In this document: positions 55,142 through 64,000 of the stretch, piece by piece
Layout of the letters: each line of letters starts with the position of its first letter
How positions within the stretch are numbered: the stretch's first letter is position 1
NCBI RefSeq assembly: GCF_029714365.1
Contig: NZ_CP121660.1
Span: 62,001 to 126,000 of the forward strand
DNA length: 64,000 nt
Direction of reading: 5' to 3'
Origin: Sinorhizobium terangae
GTDB lineage: Bacteria > Pseudomonadota > Alphaproteobacteria > Rhizobiales > Rhizobiaceae
Notes under the pieces: model-generated
Told to the model about the DNA's origin: nothing
The model's input: only the letters and a program-made list of their open reading frames with translations
The model's database searches: none
Made by a program: the position numbers and the translations under genes

Positions 55142-55398
55142 GATCGCATAATGTATCGACTGGAACGGCGAACGCTCGCGTCTAAGTCGCCCAGCCGTTT
55201 TTGTCTTTCTTGTTCGTTCTATCCGGGTCGCAGAGATTTTGCCGATTTGGCACCGTTTGGCTCAGCTCTTGGTTCACGAGATGTGAACGAACCAAACCAT
55301 AAAACATTGTAATTACAATGAGTTGAAGTGATTGATCTACTAGTTTGACGCAAGATCTTGGCTCAACATTGCTCGATAGGCCTCAGTTTGCGCCAAAT

Positions 55399-57099
55399 CT
55401 AAGGAAGACTGTAGCGTGTACCACTCCGTACACCCTCCAACTTCAATCTGCCGTCCCTCACCAACTGTTCGACACTTCTTCGAATCCGGGACCGCGGGAT
55501 TTCTAGGCCAACTCGTTTATGAATGTCTCCGATCTTTGATCGTGGATACCGGCCGACATCTTCAATGATAAGAGCGAATAACCTGTGTGGTTCGATACGT
55601 TTCAGGGTCGTTCCGCCGATGAAATCATGACTGCGCAACAGAGCTGGATCCACAAAGTACCGTGTGGCCTGTGTCCGCCCAGCGCTTTGCACCAGTTGCC
55701 ATTCCAACAGGCGCTTAATCCAAGGCTGCAGCGCCTCAATTGAAGGAAGCTCAAGTTGCGCGGCAAGCTCGCGCGCCGTCAGTGCATCGTGTTGGGCAAG
55801 GAGGCCGAGGGCGATGCGTTCGCGCTGGGTGAGTTGAAACGTTTCGTCTGCTTTAGCGATAAAGTCGATAATCTCAGGCTTTAGGATACGCCGGCGTATG
55901 GTGACTTGCACGCGATCGTGCATCTCGATCAATTCCGGCGCCGGGCGACCTTGGGACAGCAGCACCTCGAAAACCTTGTCGTAACCGCTGCCCTCGCGCT
56001 CCATCAGCCTCAGATCATGAAAAAGTCGGGCCAAATGTTCATTGCGGCGTACGGTCGTGTGCAGCACATTCTGGGGCGTGACGCCGAGAGGGAGCAGCCC
56101 TGGATTCACGACCTCCAGACGGTCCGGATGCAAGTTCAGGAAGATGTCGCCTCTTTGCGTATAGGGCCGGTGAACTAGGGCGTTGACTAACAGTTCGCGT
56201 ACAACCACTTCGTCAAACGCCGGCACATTCTGGCGGAAGAGTCCGTCAGGCAATTCGTAGGACTCCTTGAAGTCAGGCACCTCCTGCCAAACCGCCTCAA
56301 TGAGTTCCATAGGGTTCAGAATGTGGTCATCCCAGACCAGCTTGTTCACCTTTTGCCCATGCTCGTCATATTTGATGAACTGAACCACCGGCGCGGTTGT
56401 CAACTGCGCTCGCCGAAACTGCTGACCGACACAAAGGACGCCGAGATTCGTAAGGTACGGCCCGTGAGCCATCTGGTAATGATCGAGCAACTCGTCAGAA
56501 GTTTTCTCCTTCACCGAGGACTTGACTCGGTCTGAGGCGCGCAGCGCCTCTACCACCGCCTGGATCTTCGAGGGCTCGATGTCGGATCGAGGCACACCCA
56601 ACGACGTCTGGGTTTCCCACGGCAACGCGGCGCGTTCGGACGCCAAGCGCATGACGTCATCGCCGGTTACTGGTTTGCTTTGGTCCGCCACGCGAAGGTA
56701 ATAGCGTCCGTCAGTAGTAGAGGCGACGGCAGTTGACCGCGGAACAGTAAGTTCGATGTATTGTCCGCCGTTAGCTGCGGTTGCGACAATCGGCAACGCG
56801 GTTACATTGACCGTTCTCTCAGCAAGCTTGCGTCGCAGCAGATCGGGCAGGTCGGGTGGAATTCGCTGTTCTGGTGACGGCAGCTTCTGGCCATCCTCAA
56901 TGCCGATACTTAGTGTACCGCCCGCTGCATTAGCAAATGCCACGCAGTCCTTGGCCAGTTCGCTCCAATCAGCAGTTTTCCCGGTCACCGACCGGATAGA
57001 TTTTTGGTCGTGGAGGTGACCTTCTAAACTCAAAGCCTTTTGCTTCCCTCTGTTTCTCTTGTGTGCTCCCGCGCCTCTTGGGCGATGACGGCGGCGCAT
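55399..57099 (-). CDS. AlbA_2-type DNA-binding protein with ATPase domain
   Basis: 566 residues (up to 22 fewer if TTG 57033 is the start). Residues about 35-155 form an AlbA_2/Schlafen-like domain (DWSELAKDCVAFANAAGGTL and SIGIED). About 270-400 is a GHKL-type region (VVVRELLVNALVHRPYTQRG and FLNLHPDRLEVVNPG) seen in the C-terminal part of such proteins. The last 130 residues hold winged helices. Members are called ATP-dependent transcriptional regulators; some relatives act in phage defence or toxin control. No partner gene is adjacent. It is transcribed towards the IS110 element. Confidence 0.8.
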   Translation of the reverse strand: MRRRHRPRGAGAHKRNRGKQKALSLEGHLHDQKSIRSVTGKTADWSELAKDCVAFANAAGGTLSIGIEDGQKLPSPEQRIPPDLPDLLRRKLAERTVNVTALPIVATAANGGQYIELTVPRSTAVASTTDGRYYLRVADQSKPVTGDDVMRLASERAALPWETQTSLGVPRSDIEPSKIQAVVEALRASDRVKSSVKEKTSDELLDHYQMAHGPYLTNLGVLCVGQQFRRAQLTTAPVVQFIKYDEHGQKVNKLVWDDHILNPMELIEAVWQEVPDFKESYELPDGLFRQNVPAFDEVVVRELLVNALVHRPYTQRGDIFLNLHPDRLEVVNPGLLPLGVTPQNVLHTTVRRNEHLARLFHDLRLMEREGSGYDKVFEVLLSQGRPAPELIEMHDRVQVTIRRRILKPEIIDFIAKADETFQLTQRERIALGLLAQHDALTARELAAQLELPSIEALQPWIKRLLEWQLVQSAGRTQATRYFVDPALLRSHDFIGGTTLKRIEPHRLFALIIEDVGRYPRSKIGDIHKRVGLEIPRSRIRRSVEQLVRDGRLKLEGVRSGTRYSLP

Positions 57100-57590
57100 A
57101 ATGCCGATGTACTCTTCCGGCTGCTCTTAGCAGTTCTGGTGGCACTGGGCGACTGTGGCGTTATCATCATCTACCATATTACGCATTATCCTGGCGCGTC
57201 CTGGCGTGCAGAGCAAAGGTTCACAGGCCCACTCATACGCAGAACGAAGGAGACCGGGCGTGCTCCATCGGGATGGGCCTTCGGTTCGAATCCGTTCACA
57301 TCAGGATTTTTGTCAATGGTTCATTCAGGTGGCATCGAGTTCTCCTTCGTAGCCGGATCCACGGTCTGAGCCCATAGCAATTACCGGCCCGTCCTCGGGC
57401 CTATACAACCTCACATCCGGTCGCCGCTTTCAGCGGCTGCACCATTATCCCGCTTTCGACGGGCACGGGCTCAGGAGAACGGGGCCAAACTCAAGATCGG
57501 CGGTTAAGGCCAAAAGGATTCCCGGTCCGTTCACCTGGATCCGTCAGGACTGATCAGGCCCTGAGGATGAGTACTGTACGTTCGATGGCT
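57100..57590. other. no gene recognised
   Basis: About 490 bases between the AlbA-type gene start and the IS66 target duplication. GGTTCGAATCCGTTC at 57285 looks like a tRNA T loop but lacks matching stems. The promoter of the AlbA-type gene should be here. Confidence 0.4.
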
Positions 57591-57606
57591 GCTTCTGTGT
57601 AAGCGG

Positions 57607-59233
57607 TCAGCCGATAGCGTCAGGCTTGAAGTTCCAGGGCATGAGCGCTTCGATTTCAGATGCGGACCAGCCTTGAGCAATGCGGGTCAAGGTTTGGGAG
57701 AGCCAGTCGAGCGGATCGACGCCATTTATTTTGCAGGTTTGCAGCAAGGTGGCCACCGTCGCCCAGGTTCGTCCACCGCCCTCGCTGCCGGCGAATAGAC
57801 TGTTCTTTCTCGTAATTGTTTGGGGCCTGATCGCCCGTTCGACGATTTGGAGTCGATCTCGATACGGCCGTCCGTCAGAAAGCGCTCCAGCGCCTCGCGC
57901 CGGGTGAGCGCGTAGCGGATCGCCTCGGCGGTTTTGGATTTTCCCGAGACCTTAGCCAGCTCCTTTTCCCACAGCTCGAAGAGGCTGGCGACGATGGCCG
58001 AGGACTTTTCCTGGCGGAGTTCAGCGCGGCTTGCGGCATCCTTGCCGCGCACTTCATCCTCGAGCCTCCACAACTCAGTCATGGCGATGATCGTATCCGT
58101 TGCGGCTTGCGAGACCCCGCTGATGTGCAGGTCGTAAAACTTGCGGCGCAGGTGCGCCCAGCACCCTGCGAGCTGGATCGTTTCATTGCTGCCGGTTTTG
58201 GCCCGCGCCTTGGCCAGGTTGGTATAAGCCGAGTAGCCATCCACCTGCAGGATACCGCTGAATCCGGCGAGATGACGCGCCACACAATCGGCGCCCCTGC
58301 CGTCTTCAAAACGGTAGGCCACCATCGGCGGACTGGTTCCGCCATAGGGCCGATCATCGCGTGCGTAAGCCCACAGCCAGGCCTTGGTGGTTTTCCCGGA
58401 ACCGGGGGCAAGGGTGGGCAAGGTCGTCTCGTCGGCGAAGACCCTTTCGCCCGCCTTGACGCGCTCCAGGATATAATCGGCGAGCATCTGCAACTCGAAG
58501 CCCAGATGCCCCATCCACTGCGCCATCAGTGATCGCTGACCTCGACACCATCGCGCAGATAGATCGCCTCCTGCCGGTAAAGCGGAAGGCCGTCGGCGTA
58601 TTTTGACACGGCGATATAGGCGAGCAGCCGCTCCGTCGGCAGGCCGCTTTCGATGAGGTGTGCCGGCGCCAGTGCCTGAACCACGCCGTCGCGGCCCCGG
58701 AAAGCGTATTTGGGGCGGCGCGTCACGATGACCCGGAACTTCGGCGGCACGACGTCCAGCCGCTCGGAGCGGTCCTCGCCGATCAGAACCTTTTCCAGCC
58801 CCGCGCAGTCGGCCGGGACTTCCGGCTCGATAACCTCCTCGATGCGTTCAAGGTGAGCGGCAAAGCCCTTGCGCGGACGCGGCGCACGCTTCGGCTTGTC
58901 CCCGGCCGCGCGGTCGAGTTCGCTCTGGATTTCCGAAAGGCCGGTTTCGACCTCCTCGAACGCAAAGGACACCTGTTCGTCGTTGACAGCCAGGCGCAGC
59001 CGCTCGGACCGCGTGCCATGTTGCGTGCGCTGCAAAACTTTCAGGATCGACGTGAGGTTGGCGATCCGCTCGTTGGCGCTTTTCTCGACGGCCTTCAGCC
59101 GGGCGACCTCTGCCGCCGCGGCTGCAAGTCGAGCCTCATTCGCAGCTCGCTCCTCGGCCATTGCGAGGATCATCGCTTTCAGCGCATCGACGTCGTCGGG
59201 AAGATCGGGAACAGGCAAAACCATGGGAGGCAA
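57607..59233 (-). pseudogene. tnpC: IS66 transposase TnpC, frameshifted twice
   Basis: The first frame covers the coiled-coil and zinc-binding N-terminus (RLKAVEKSANERIANLTSIL to YLRDGVEVSDH). A single missing base near 58535 stops it. The second frame resumes MAQWMGHLGFELQMLADYIL with the DDE domain (VFADETTLPTLAPGSGK, LQVDGYSAYTNLAKARAKTG). A second shift near 57850 displaces the end, readable as NSLFAGSEGGGRTWATVATL. The element cannot make full TnpC as sequenced. Confidence 0.88.
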
Positions 59234-59344
59234 TAGAGCACAAAAACAGCCGCTTTCCCAACCGCTACAGCCACATGATTCATCATGTCGCAGGCCGGTT
59301 TCAGCCCGTTAGCAACGGCCGCCTGACCTTGGCCGGGCGGATCT

Positions 59345-59641
59345 TTAATCGAGCCCGGCCAGAAGCGCCATCAACTGCGAATGGTCCAGACGCATCCGCG
59401 CCGCCGATATGCCCGGCCAGCAGAAGCTTTGCTCTTCCAGAGTTTTCGAATAGAGGCAGACCCCGCTGCCGTCCCACCAAACGATCCGAACACGGTCCGC
59501 CCGCTTCGATCGGAACACGTAAAGCGAACCATTGAACGGGTCGAGGCCGCCGTCCCGCACCAGCGCCATCAAAGACGCGGCTCCCTTGCGGAAGTCGCCC
59601 GGCTGGCACGACACGTAAACCACAACTCCGGAAGCGATCAT
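59345..59641 (-). CDS. tnpB: IS66 accessory protein TnpB
   Basis: 98 residues, IS66 Orf2 family: VVVYVSCQPGDFRKGAASLM and LYVFRSKRADRVRIVWWDGS. The ATG overlaps the tnpA stop by 4 nt. It appears slightly shortened at the C-terminus against the usual 115 residues. Confidence 0.88.
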   Translation of the reverse strand: MIASGVVVYVSCQPGDFRKGAASLMALVRDGGLDPFNGSLYVFRSKRADRVRIVWWDGSGVCLYSKTLEEQSFCWPGISAARMRLDHSQLMALLAGLD

Positions 59642-60045
59642 GCCTTGCGGACCACCCGGAGAATCTTGGCCAGGGGATCGGGATCGACATCGACGCCGGC
59701 GCGCACCACGACATCGCCCACGACGATTTCCACCATCGAGCTGCCCACCGCATCAAAGCGCGTGAACTTGACTGGCGCGCTTGATCCCTCCGTCAATGGC
59801 GCAACCATTCCCGACGAAAGCGCCTTGCGACGCCACGCATAGAGCTGCGACGGATCCAGTCCCCGAGACCGCGCAATCGCCGACACATTGGCTCCCGGCG
59901 AGAGCGCGTCGGCGACAAGCTGTGCCTTCTCTTCATCCGTCCAATGACGCGGCTTGCGTCGAGACTGCACCGGCTCCGCCGTCAGGACCTCGAATGTTCG
60001 ATGATGATTCACACTGTCGCTCATAGGTTTCTCCGCATGACTCAT
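59638..60045 (-). CDS. tnpA: IS66 accessory protein TnpA
   Basis: 135 residues. A helix-turn-helix (RHWTDEEKAQLVADALSPGA, then SAIARSRGLDPSQLYAWRRK) and the typical end MVEIVVGDVVVRAGVDVDPD. An internal ATG at 60024 is an alternative start. First gene of the IS66 operon. Confidence 0.88.
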   Translation of the reverse strand: MSHAEKPMSDSVNHHRTFEVLTAEPVQSRRKPRHWTDEEKAQLVADALSPGANVSAIARSRGLDPSQLYAWRRKALSSGMVAPLTEGSSAPVKFTRFDAVGSSMVEIVVGDVVVRAGVDVDPDPLAKILRVVRKA

Positions 60046-60112
60046 GCAGAGAATGCGCGTTCAGCAGCCTCAAAGATACGTGGGGTAACCTACGCGCTTA
60101 CGCTTCTGTGCT

Positions 60113-61174
60113 TCAGGTGGTTTTCATGGCCGCACCCTCGATGACGACGCCAGAGGTCACGTACTTCCAGAGTGCAACCAGCAACTTGCGAGCCAAAGCG
60201 ACAATCATCGGTTGTTTGAGACGACCGCTGTTGCGTGCGATGCGCTCCTTGAACCAGAACGTCAGCGCCGAGTTCGGTTGATGGCGCAGCCATAACCAGG
60301 CGAGCTCGACCATCGTCGCTCGCAAGCGCGGATTTCCCGCCTTCGAGACACCCTGCTCACGATTGACGTTGCCGCTTTGCCAGGGCGAAGGAGCGAGTCC
60401 TGCGTAGGCAGCGACTTGCCGCCGGTTGTCGAAGTGTCTGAACAAGCCTTCCGTGTGAAGGATCGTCGCGAACTCGGGACCAATTCCCCTGATCCTTAGA
60501 AGCGCGGCGGCTCTTGTCGGTGCGCTGGTGGACTCGCGGGACATCAACGCATCTCGGTCTGCTTCCACGGCTTTGATCTGTGTCAGCAGCAATTCGAGGC
60601 GATCGAGTTCTCGGCAGATCTCGGCTCTCAGGTGCTTCGCTAGCATCCGGCCATCTCCGGTTCGAAGCTCATCCAGACGCTGACCGCGATCGCGCCGCAA
60701 AGGCTCGTAATCTCGTATTCCTTGGGAGAAGAGCAGCCCCTTTATGCGATTGACGTGAAAAACACGTTCCGCCATCAGGGTTTTCCGCCCTAGCCGGCGG
60801 TTGTCTTCCTCTTCGGGCGTGAGGAGTTTGACCATCGAGCAAGCACGCGGTTCACCGCGTTTCCAGGCCATCAAAGCGCGTATTAATGTTTCGCCGTCGA
60901 TGCCATCCGTCTTTGCGCGGCGATGACGGCGCGGCATGGCAATGGACGCGGCCTCCACAATATGGCTCTCGATCCAGGCTTCCTTGCTAAGCACTCGCCC
61001 CAACCAGAAGCCATCCAGCCCGGCCTCCTGGATCACCACCAGTGGATAAAGCTTATCCACACGCCGCTGCGCTTTCTGGCGAAGGGCGGCAAAACACGAG
61101 AGCAAGCCGGCGATGTCACCACCAGATACAGTATGGCGAGACATCTTTTCGCTTCCCGGCGAGAGCGCGGTCAC
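60113..61174 (-). CDS. IS110-family transposase, N-terminus apparently truncated
   Basis: 353 residues from a GTG. IQEAGLDGFWLGRV (E), RRAKTDGIDGETLIRALMAW (two D) and the C-terminal RIRGIGPEFATILHTEGLF, AGLAPSPWQSGNVNREQGVS are present. The first catalytic Asp, normally in a GxDxSK motif just before TWLVT, is missing: the upstream codons read YGLSKSTWLVTALSP and meet a TGA. The gene start abuts the next IS110 element, and IS66 sits just past its stop. Probably inactive. Confidence 0.75.
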   Translation of the reverse strand: MTALSPGSEKMSRHTVSGGDIAGLLSCFAALRQKAQRRVDKLYPLVVIQEAGLDGFWLGRVLSKEAWIESHIVEAASIAMPRRHRRAKTDGIDGETLIRALMAWKRGEPRACSMVKLLTPEEEDNRRLGRKTLMAERVFHVNRIKGLLFSQGIRDYEPLRRDRGQRLDELRTGDGRMLAKHLRAEICRELDRLELLLTQIKAVEADRDALMSRESTSAPTRAAALLRIRGIGPEFATILHTEGLFRHFDNRRQVAAYAGLAPSPWQSGNVNREQGVSKAGNPRLRATMVELAWLWLRHQPNSALTFWFKERIARNSGRLKQPMIVALARKLLVALWKYVTSGVVIEGAAMKTT

Positions 61175-61302
61175 GAGCCATGTCGATTTGCTCAGACCGT
61201 ATGTTCTCGGAGTGAAGGTGGCTCACCCCCGCGATAAGCTGAAATCGGGGGTTGCTTCGGAGTCGCCGAAGCCGAGCCCCATAGCTTTGGCGAGGGTGAA
61301 CC

Positions 61303-62421
61303 ATGAACCAGCATAACAGGCTTTTTGTCGGTTTGGACGTTTCGAAATTGAAGATTTCTGTGGCCGTCGCTGACGGTGAGCGGGGCGGGGAAGTTAGGTT
61401 TTATGGGGACGTAGCCTCGGATCCGACCTCGGTGGCGAACATCGTGGAAAAATTGGCGAAGCGAGGAGCTGTCCTCCACTTCTGCTATGAGGCCGGACCG
61501 ACAGGGTACGAGCTTTACCGTCAGCTTACCAGCATGGGTCACGACTGCGTGATAGTCGCGCCGTCCCTGATACCAAAGCGCCCTGGGGATCGGGTGAAGA
61601 CAAACCGGCGCGACGCGGTCAGTCTGGCACGCCTACATCGTGCTGGTGAACTGACAGCAATCTGGGTGCCTGACCGCGGGCATGAGGCTATGCGCGATCT
61701 CGTGCGGGCTCGAGAAGCAGCACAAGAGGCTCAGAAGCGGGCACGTCAGCAGCTTCAGTCGTTCCTGCTTCGACATGGCCGCATCTATTCGGGCCGCTCG
61801 TCCTGGTCGCTGGCGCATATGCGGTGGATATCGACCCTGAAGTTCGAGCATCCAGCCCACTTTGTTGTGCTGAAGGAATACTGTCAGGCGATCGAGGATG
61901 CCGAAGTGCGCTTGAAGCGTCTGACCGATCTGATCTCGGAGACTGTCAAATCCTGGACGATGGCTCCTGTTGTCGAAGCCTATCAGGCGTTGCGAGGCGT
62001 GTCGTTGATTGCCGCCGTCGTCTTCGTTGCCGAAATTGGCGACATCCGCCGCTTCGAAAACCCCCGCCAGCTGATGGCCTTTCTCGGCCTCGTTCCGTCA
62101 GAGAGTTCGACAGGTGAACATGTCAAACGTGGTGGGATCACCAAAGCCGGGAACTCTCGGGCCCGTCGCATGCTGGTCGAAGGCGCATGGGCTTACCGCT
62201 TCCCCGCGCGTGTTAGTCGAACCAAGCAAGCGCAGTTGGAAGGCCTACCGAGAACCGTTCGCGAAATAGCGTGGAAAGGTCAGCTCCGCCTCTGCTCTCG
62301 CTATCGAAAAATGATCCTCGCGGGGAAGCACAAGGCCATAGCGATTACCGCGATCGCTAGAGAAATGGGAGCCTTCTTATGGGCTATCGGCCAGGAAGTG
62401 CAGCCAGTTCATCCAGCTTAA
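61303..62421 (+). CDS. IS110-family transposase, intact
   Basis: 372 residues. DEDD residues in RLFVGLDVSKLKISVAVAD, CYEAGPTGYELYRQL and RVKTNRRDAVSLARLHRAG. The C-terminal domain has LRGVSLIAAVVFVAEIGDIR, FLGLVPSESSTGEHVKRGG and ITKAGNSRARRMLVE with the candidate catalytic Ser. Divergent from the truncated IS110 gene at 60113, whose 5' end it seems to interrupt. Left end lies near 61210-61300; the right end is probably within 62422-62657. Confidence 0.88.
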   Translation: MNQHNRLFVGLDVSKLKISVAVADGERGGEVRFYGDVASDPTSVANIVEKLAKRGAVLHFCYEAGPTGYELYRQLTSMGHDCVIVAPSLIPKRPGDRVKTNRRDAVSLARLHRAGELTAIWVPDRGHEAMRDLVRAREAAQEAQKRARQQLQSFLLRHGRIYSGRSSWSLAHMRWISTLKFEHPAHFVVLKEYCQAIEDAEVRLKRLTDLISETVKSWTMAPVVEAYQALRGVSLIAAVVFVAEIGDIRRFENPRQLMAFLGLVPSESSTGEHVKRGGITKAGNSRARRMLVEGAWAYRFPARVSRTKQAQLEGLPRTVREIAWKGQLRLCSRYRKMILAGKHKAIAITAIAREMGAFLWAIGQEVQPVHPA

Positions 62422-62484
62422 CCTAGCGTCCGCATCTCGCGAGTAGTTGGAAGGAGGAGACAAGATCGATCATCTGCTGATGCC

Positions 62485-62657
62485 CAATGTTGGAGACAGG
62501 GCCCCGGTCGGGGAGTCTTCGATGGAATTGAGTGGCCGACTACGTCGACGCCCGTGCTTAGATAGAAGTAGCCCCAGGCGTACACACGGAAATGCGGTAT
62601 CCAATCCGCGTATAAGAGTTTGCAAACCGTCGTCTTGAGGCCCTGTCTCCAACATTG
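62485..62657. repeat. perfect 19-bp inverted repeat around 135 bp
   Basis: CAATGTTGGAGACAGGGCC (62485-62503) and GGCCCTGTCTCCAACATTG (62639-62657). It follows the IS110 stop by about 60 bases. Either subterminal repeats of that element, a structured non-coding RNA, or a small independent element. Confidence 0.75.
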
Positions 62658-63460
62658 CGCATTAGCTACACCATGCAGGACCAGCCATTATTGGCTGGAT
62701 GAACAATCGTGGCCACGCCACTTGCAAATGAACATAAGAGTTCCAACGATACGAAAATTGCGCCAAGATCGACGGGGGTAGCGGCATGTGCCTGCGGTTG
62801 ATCGGCTTTCATCGGCATGATCGGCCTCCAGAGAGATTTCTAGCGACCTCACGCTGCCACCGTGCAGGCCGCTATCCACCCCTGATGGGATCTCAAGGCG
62901 AGGGATAGGAGTCGACATCCCGGACTGGGCGGCATGTTTCCGGGCTTCCGATCGTCTCAGTCGGGTGGAGGACGGCCCTTCGTCCTGCTCATCTGAACGA
63001 GCAAGTTGCGCCATTCTCTGGACGATGCAGTCGATGACTTCTCCGGCAGCAGTTTCGGCGCGCGCCTGAAGCAGATACCTGTGGCGCTGTTCACCGGAGC
63101 GAGCATCATCCTCGTCCTTGCAATGGGGGTGACGCAGTTGTGGGCGATCATTTCGGCCTGACGCGAGCTGATCTCTACCTGCGCGGCCCGGGGCGCGGGG
63201 GGGCCGACGTAATCGGGAGTTCGCCGCGCCGCTAAACGCCCTTTCTTGACCCTTCAGCTACGGCATTCACCATTTTCAAATGGCGATCGACCACCTTGTT
63301 CCATGCGTTCTCCAGCGCCGTACTATCGAGGTTCGCGCCGAGTTGGGGATAAAGGTGTTTGCAGCAGCCGCCACTACGATCATCGCCAATTTTACTGATC
63401 CTAGTAAGGGGTTGTGATAATTTAGAAACTTATCAAATAGCGATCCCATTGGGGGAAGCC
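62658..63460. other. decayed region without recognised gene
   Basis: A plus-strand frame ending at 63162 encodes a single membrane helix (VALFTGASIILVLAMGVTQL then WAIISA), possibly the end of a lost gene; no good start. AT-rich sequence at 63385-63445 should contain the promoter of the cyclase gene. Confidence 0.4.
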
Positions 63461-64000
63461 ATGGATCGTAAGCTTGCCGCTATTCTCGCCGCCGATGTTG
63501 TTGGCTACTCCACACTCATGGAGCAGGACGAACAGGGCACTTTCGAGCGCCTGCGAGCGGGACGCAAGGAACTGTTCGAACCCGAAATCGCCCGCCACCA
63601 CGGGCGCATCTTCAAGCTGATGGGCGACGGATTGCTAGCCGAGTTCTCCAGCGTTGTGGACGCGGTTGAATGCGCGGTTGCCCTGCAGCGCCGCCTTCCC
63701 GAACGTAATGCGTCGTGCCCCGAGGACGAGCGCATTAACGTCCGCATCGGCGTCAATCTCGGCGAGGTGATCGTCGAAGGCGATGATTTCTTCGGCGAAG
63801 GCGTCAACATCGCCGCCCGTCTCGAGCAAATGGCTGAACCCGGCGGCGTATATGTCTCGGGCAAAGTTGCCAAGGAAGTGGAGAAGAAGCTCTCCTTCAG
63901 CTTCGAGTCTATGGGCGAGTGCCACTTGAAAAACATGGACGAGCCCGTGCCCGTCTTTCGGATCAAGCTACTGGGCGCTCCCAAGGTTCGGACGCATCGC
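63461..64000 (+). CDS. class III adenylate/guanylate cyclase (3' part outside window)
   Basis: 180 codons visible from the ATG at 63461 (GGGGGAAGCC upstream). KLAAILAADVVGYSTLMEQD holds the first metal Asp. The FKLMGDGLLAEFSSVVDAVE strand-turn holds the second Asp. EGDDFFGEGVNIAARLEQMA is the conserved nucleotide-binding stretch, and VYVSGKVAKEV follows. Rhizobial proteins with this start usually continue into a TolB-like and TPR region; a loose fragment of such a region is at 29330-29510. Converts ATP or GTP to the cyclic nucleotide; cytoplasmic. Confidence 0.88.
   Translation, partial: MDRKLAAILAADVVGYSTLMEQDEQGTFERLRAGRKELFEPEIARHHGRIFKLMGDGLLAEFSSVVDAVECAVALQRRLPERNASCPEDERINVRIGVNLGEVIVEGDDFFGEGVNIAARLEQMAEPGGVYVSGKVAKEVEKKLSFSFESMGECHLKNMDEPVPVFRIKLLGAPKVRTHR

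Larger units (their letters stand above)
53699..55142 (+). mobile_element. intact IS110-family element
   Basis: Boundaries are inferred by comparing the interrupted repeat with its uninterrupted copy at 30404-30480. The left side ...GCTAAAAAG joins ATGGTGTAAC; the right side ...GTTACAG joins AAGATCGCATAATG. A short AAG core flanks the element, and there are no terminal inverted repeats, as usual for IS110. The right non-coding end (54853-55142) is longer than the left (115 bases) and is the likely bridge-RNA side. Confidence 0.7.
57599..60102 (-). mobile_element. IS66-family element with 8-bp target duplication
   Basis: Ends are GTAAGCGG (57599-57606) and CGCTTAC (60096-60102). They are flanked by the direct repeat GCTTCTGT at 57591-57598 and 60103-60110, the 8-bp duplication expected for IS66. 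It holds tnpA, tnpB and a broken tnpC, all on the minus strand. Confidence 0.92.

Overview
The window looks like an accessory stretch of a rhizobial alphaproteobacterium (Rhizobium, Sinorhizobium or Mesorhizobium type), on a plasmid or genomic island. The evidence is high GC, AGGAGG-type ribosome sites, a SyrB-type regulator, and many small proteins typical of rhizobia (DUF3606, DUF892/YciF, DUF6766-like). There is also a dense mix of insertion sequences (ISL3, IS110, IS1182, IS630, IS21, IS66) and broken housekeeping or stress genes. No rRNA, tRNA, CRISPR array, replication origin or conjugation gene was recognised.

Left part (1-7.5 kb): the most notable locus is a tightly packed minus-strand operon, read from 5.8 kb towards base 1. 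It encodes a secreted protein of unknown function, then HxsD, HxsB, HxsC and HxsA of the His-Xaa-Ser system (two radical SAM maturases and a secreted substrate with six H-x-S repeats), then a von Willebrand A protein and a PP2C phosphatase cut by the window edge. Several of these genes overlap by ATGA. The layout suggests a peptide-maturation system coupled to a TerY-like VWA/phosphatase signalling module. Divergent from it are small conserved proteins.

7.5-21 kb: a DnaQ-like exonuclease, a SyrB-like regulator flanked by two paralogous proteins with the same C-terminal helix, a cluster of decayed genes (ISL3 transposase, amidohydrolase, amino-acid permease, dnaE2 3' end), then a two-gene unit. 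That unit is a 1169-residue protein of unknown family with an N-terminal beta-sandwich followed by a polymorphic toxin with a PT-TG pretoxin motif and a candidate restriction-endonuclease-like C-terminus. No immunity gene is evident.

21-34.5 kb: IS110 and AI-2E transporter remnants, apparently complete IS1182 and IS630 elements, a BTAD/alpha-beta-hydrolase/cyclase-like regulator, remnants of a cyclase and a periplasmic binding protein, and a carbohydrate pair (amylo-alpha-1,6-glucosidase and a family 4 glycosyltransferase).

34.5-48.5 kb: general stress-type genes (DUF6766-like, DUF4142, di-haem cytochrome, DUF2269, SDR-DoxX fusion, low-affinity iron permease-like, DUF3606, DUF892) lie among ligD, HWE-kinase, IS21 and IS110 remnants.

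48.5-64 kb: an NMT1/SsuA-type binding protein whose 3' end is part of a perfect 993-bp tandem duplication, a RelB/RelE toxin-antitoxin pair, a DUF4440 protein, an intact IS110 element whose right end is the same sequence found at the duplication junctions, an AlbA/ATPase regulator, an IS66 element with a clear 8-bp target duplication, two more IS110 transposases, and the start of a class III nucleotide cyclase.
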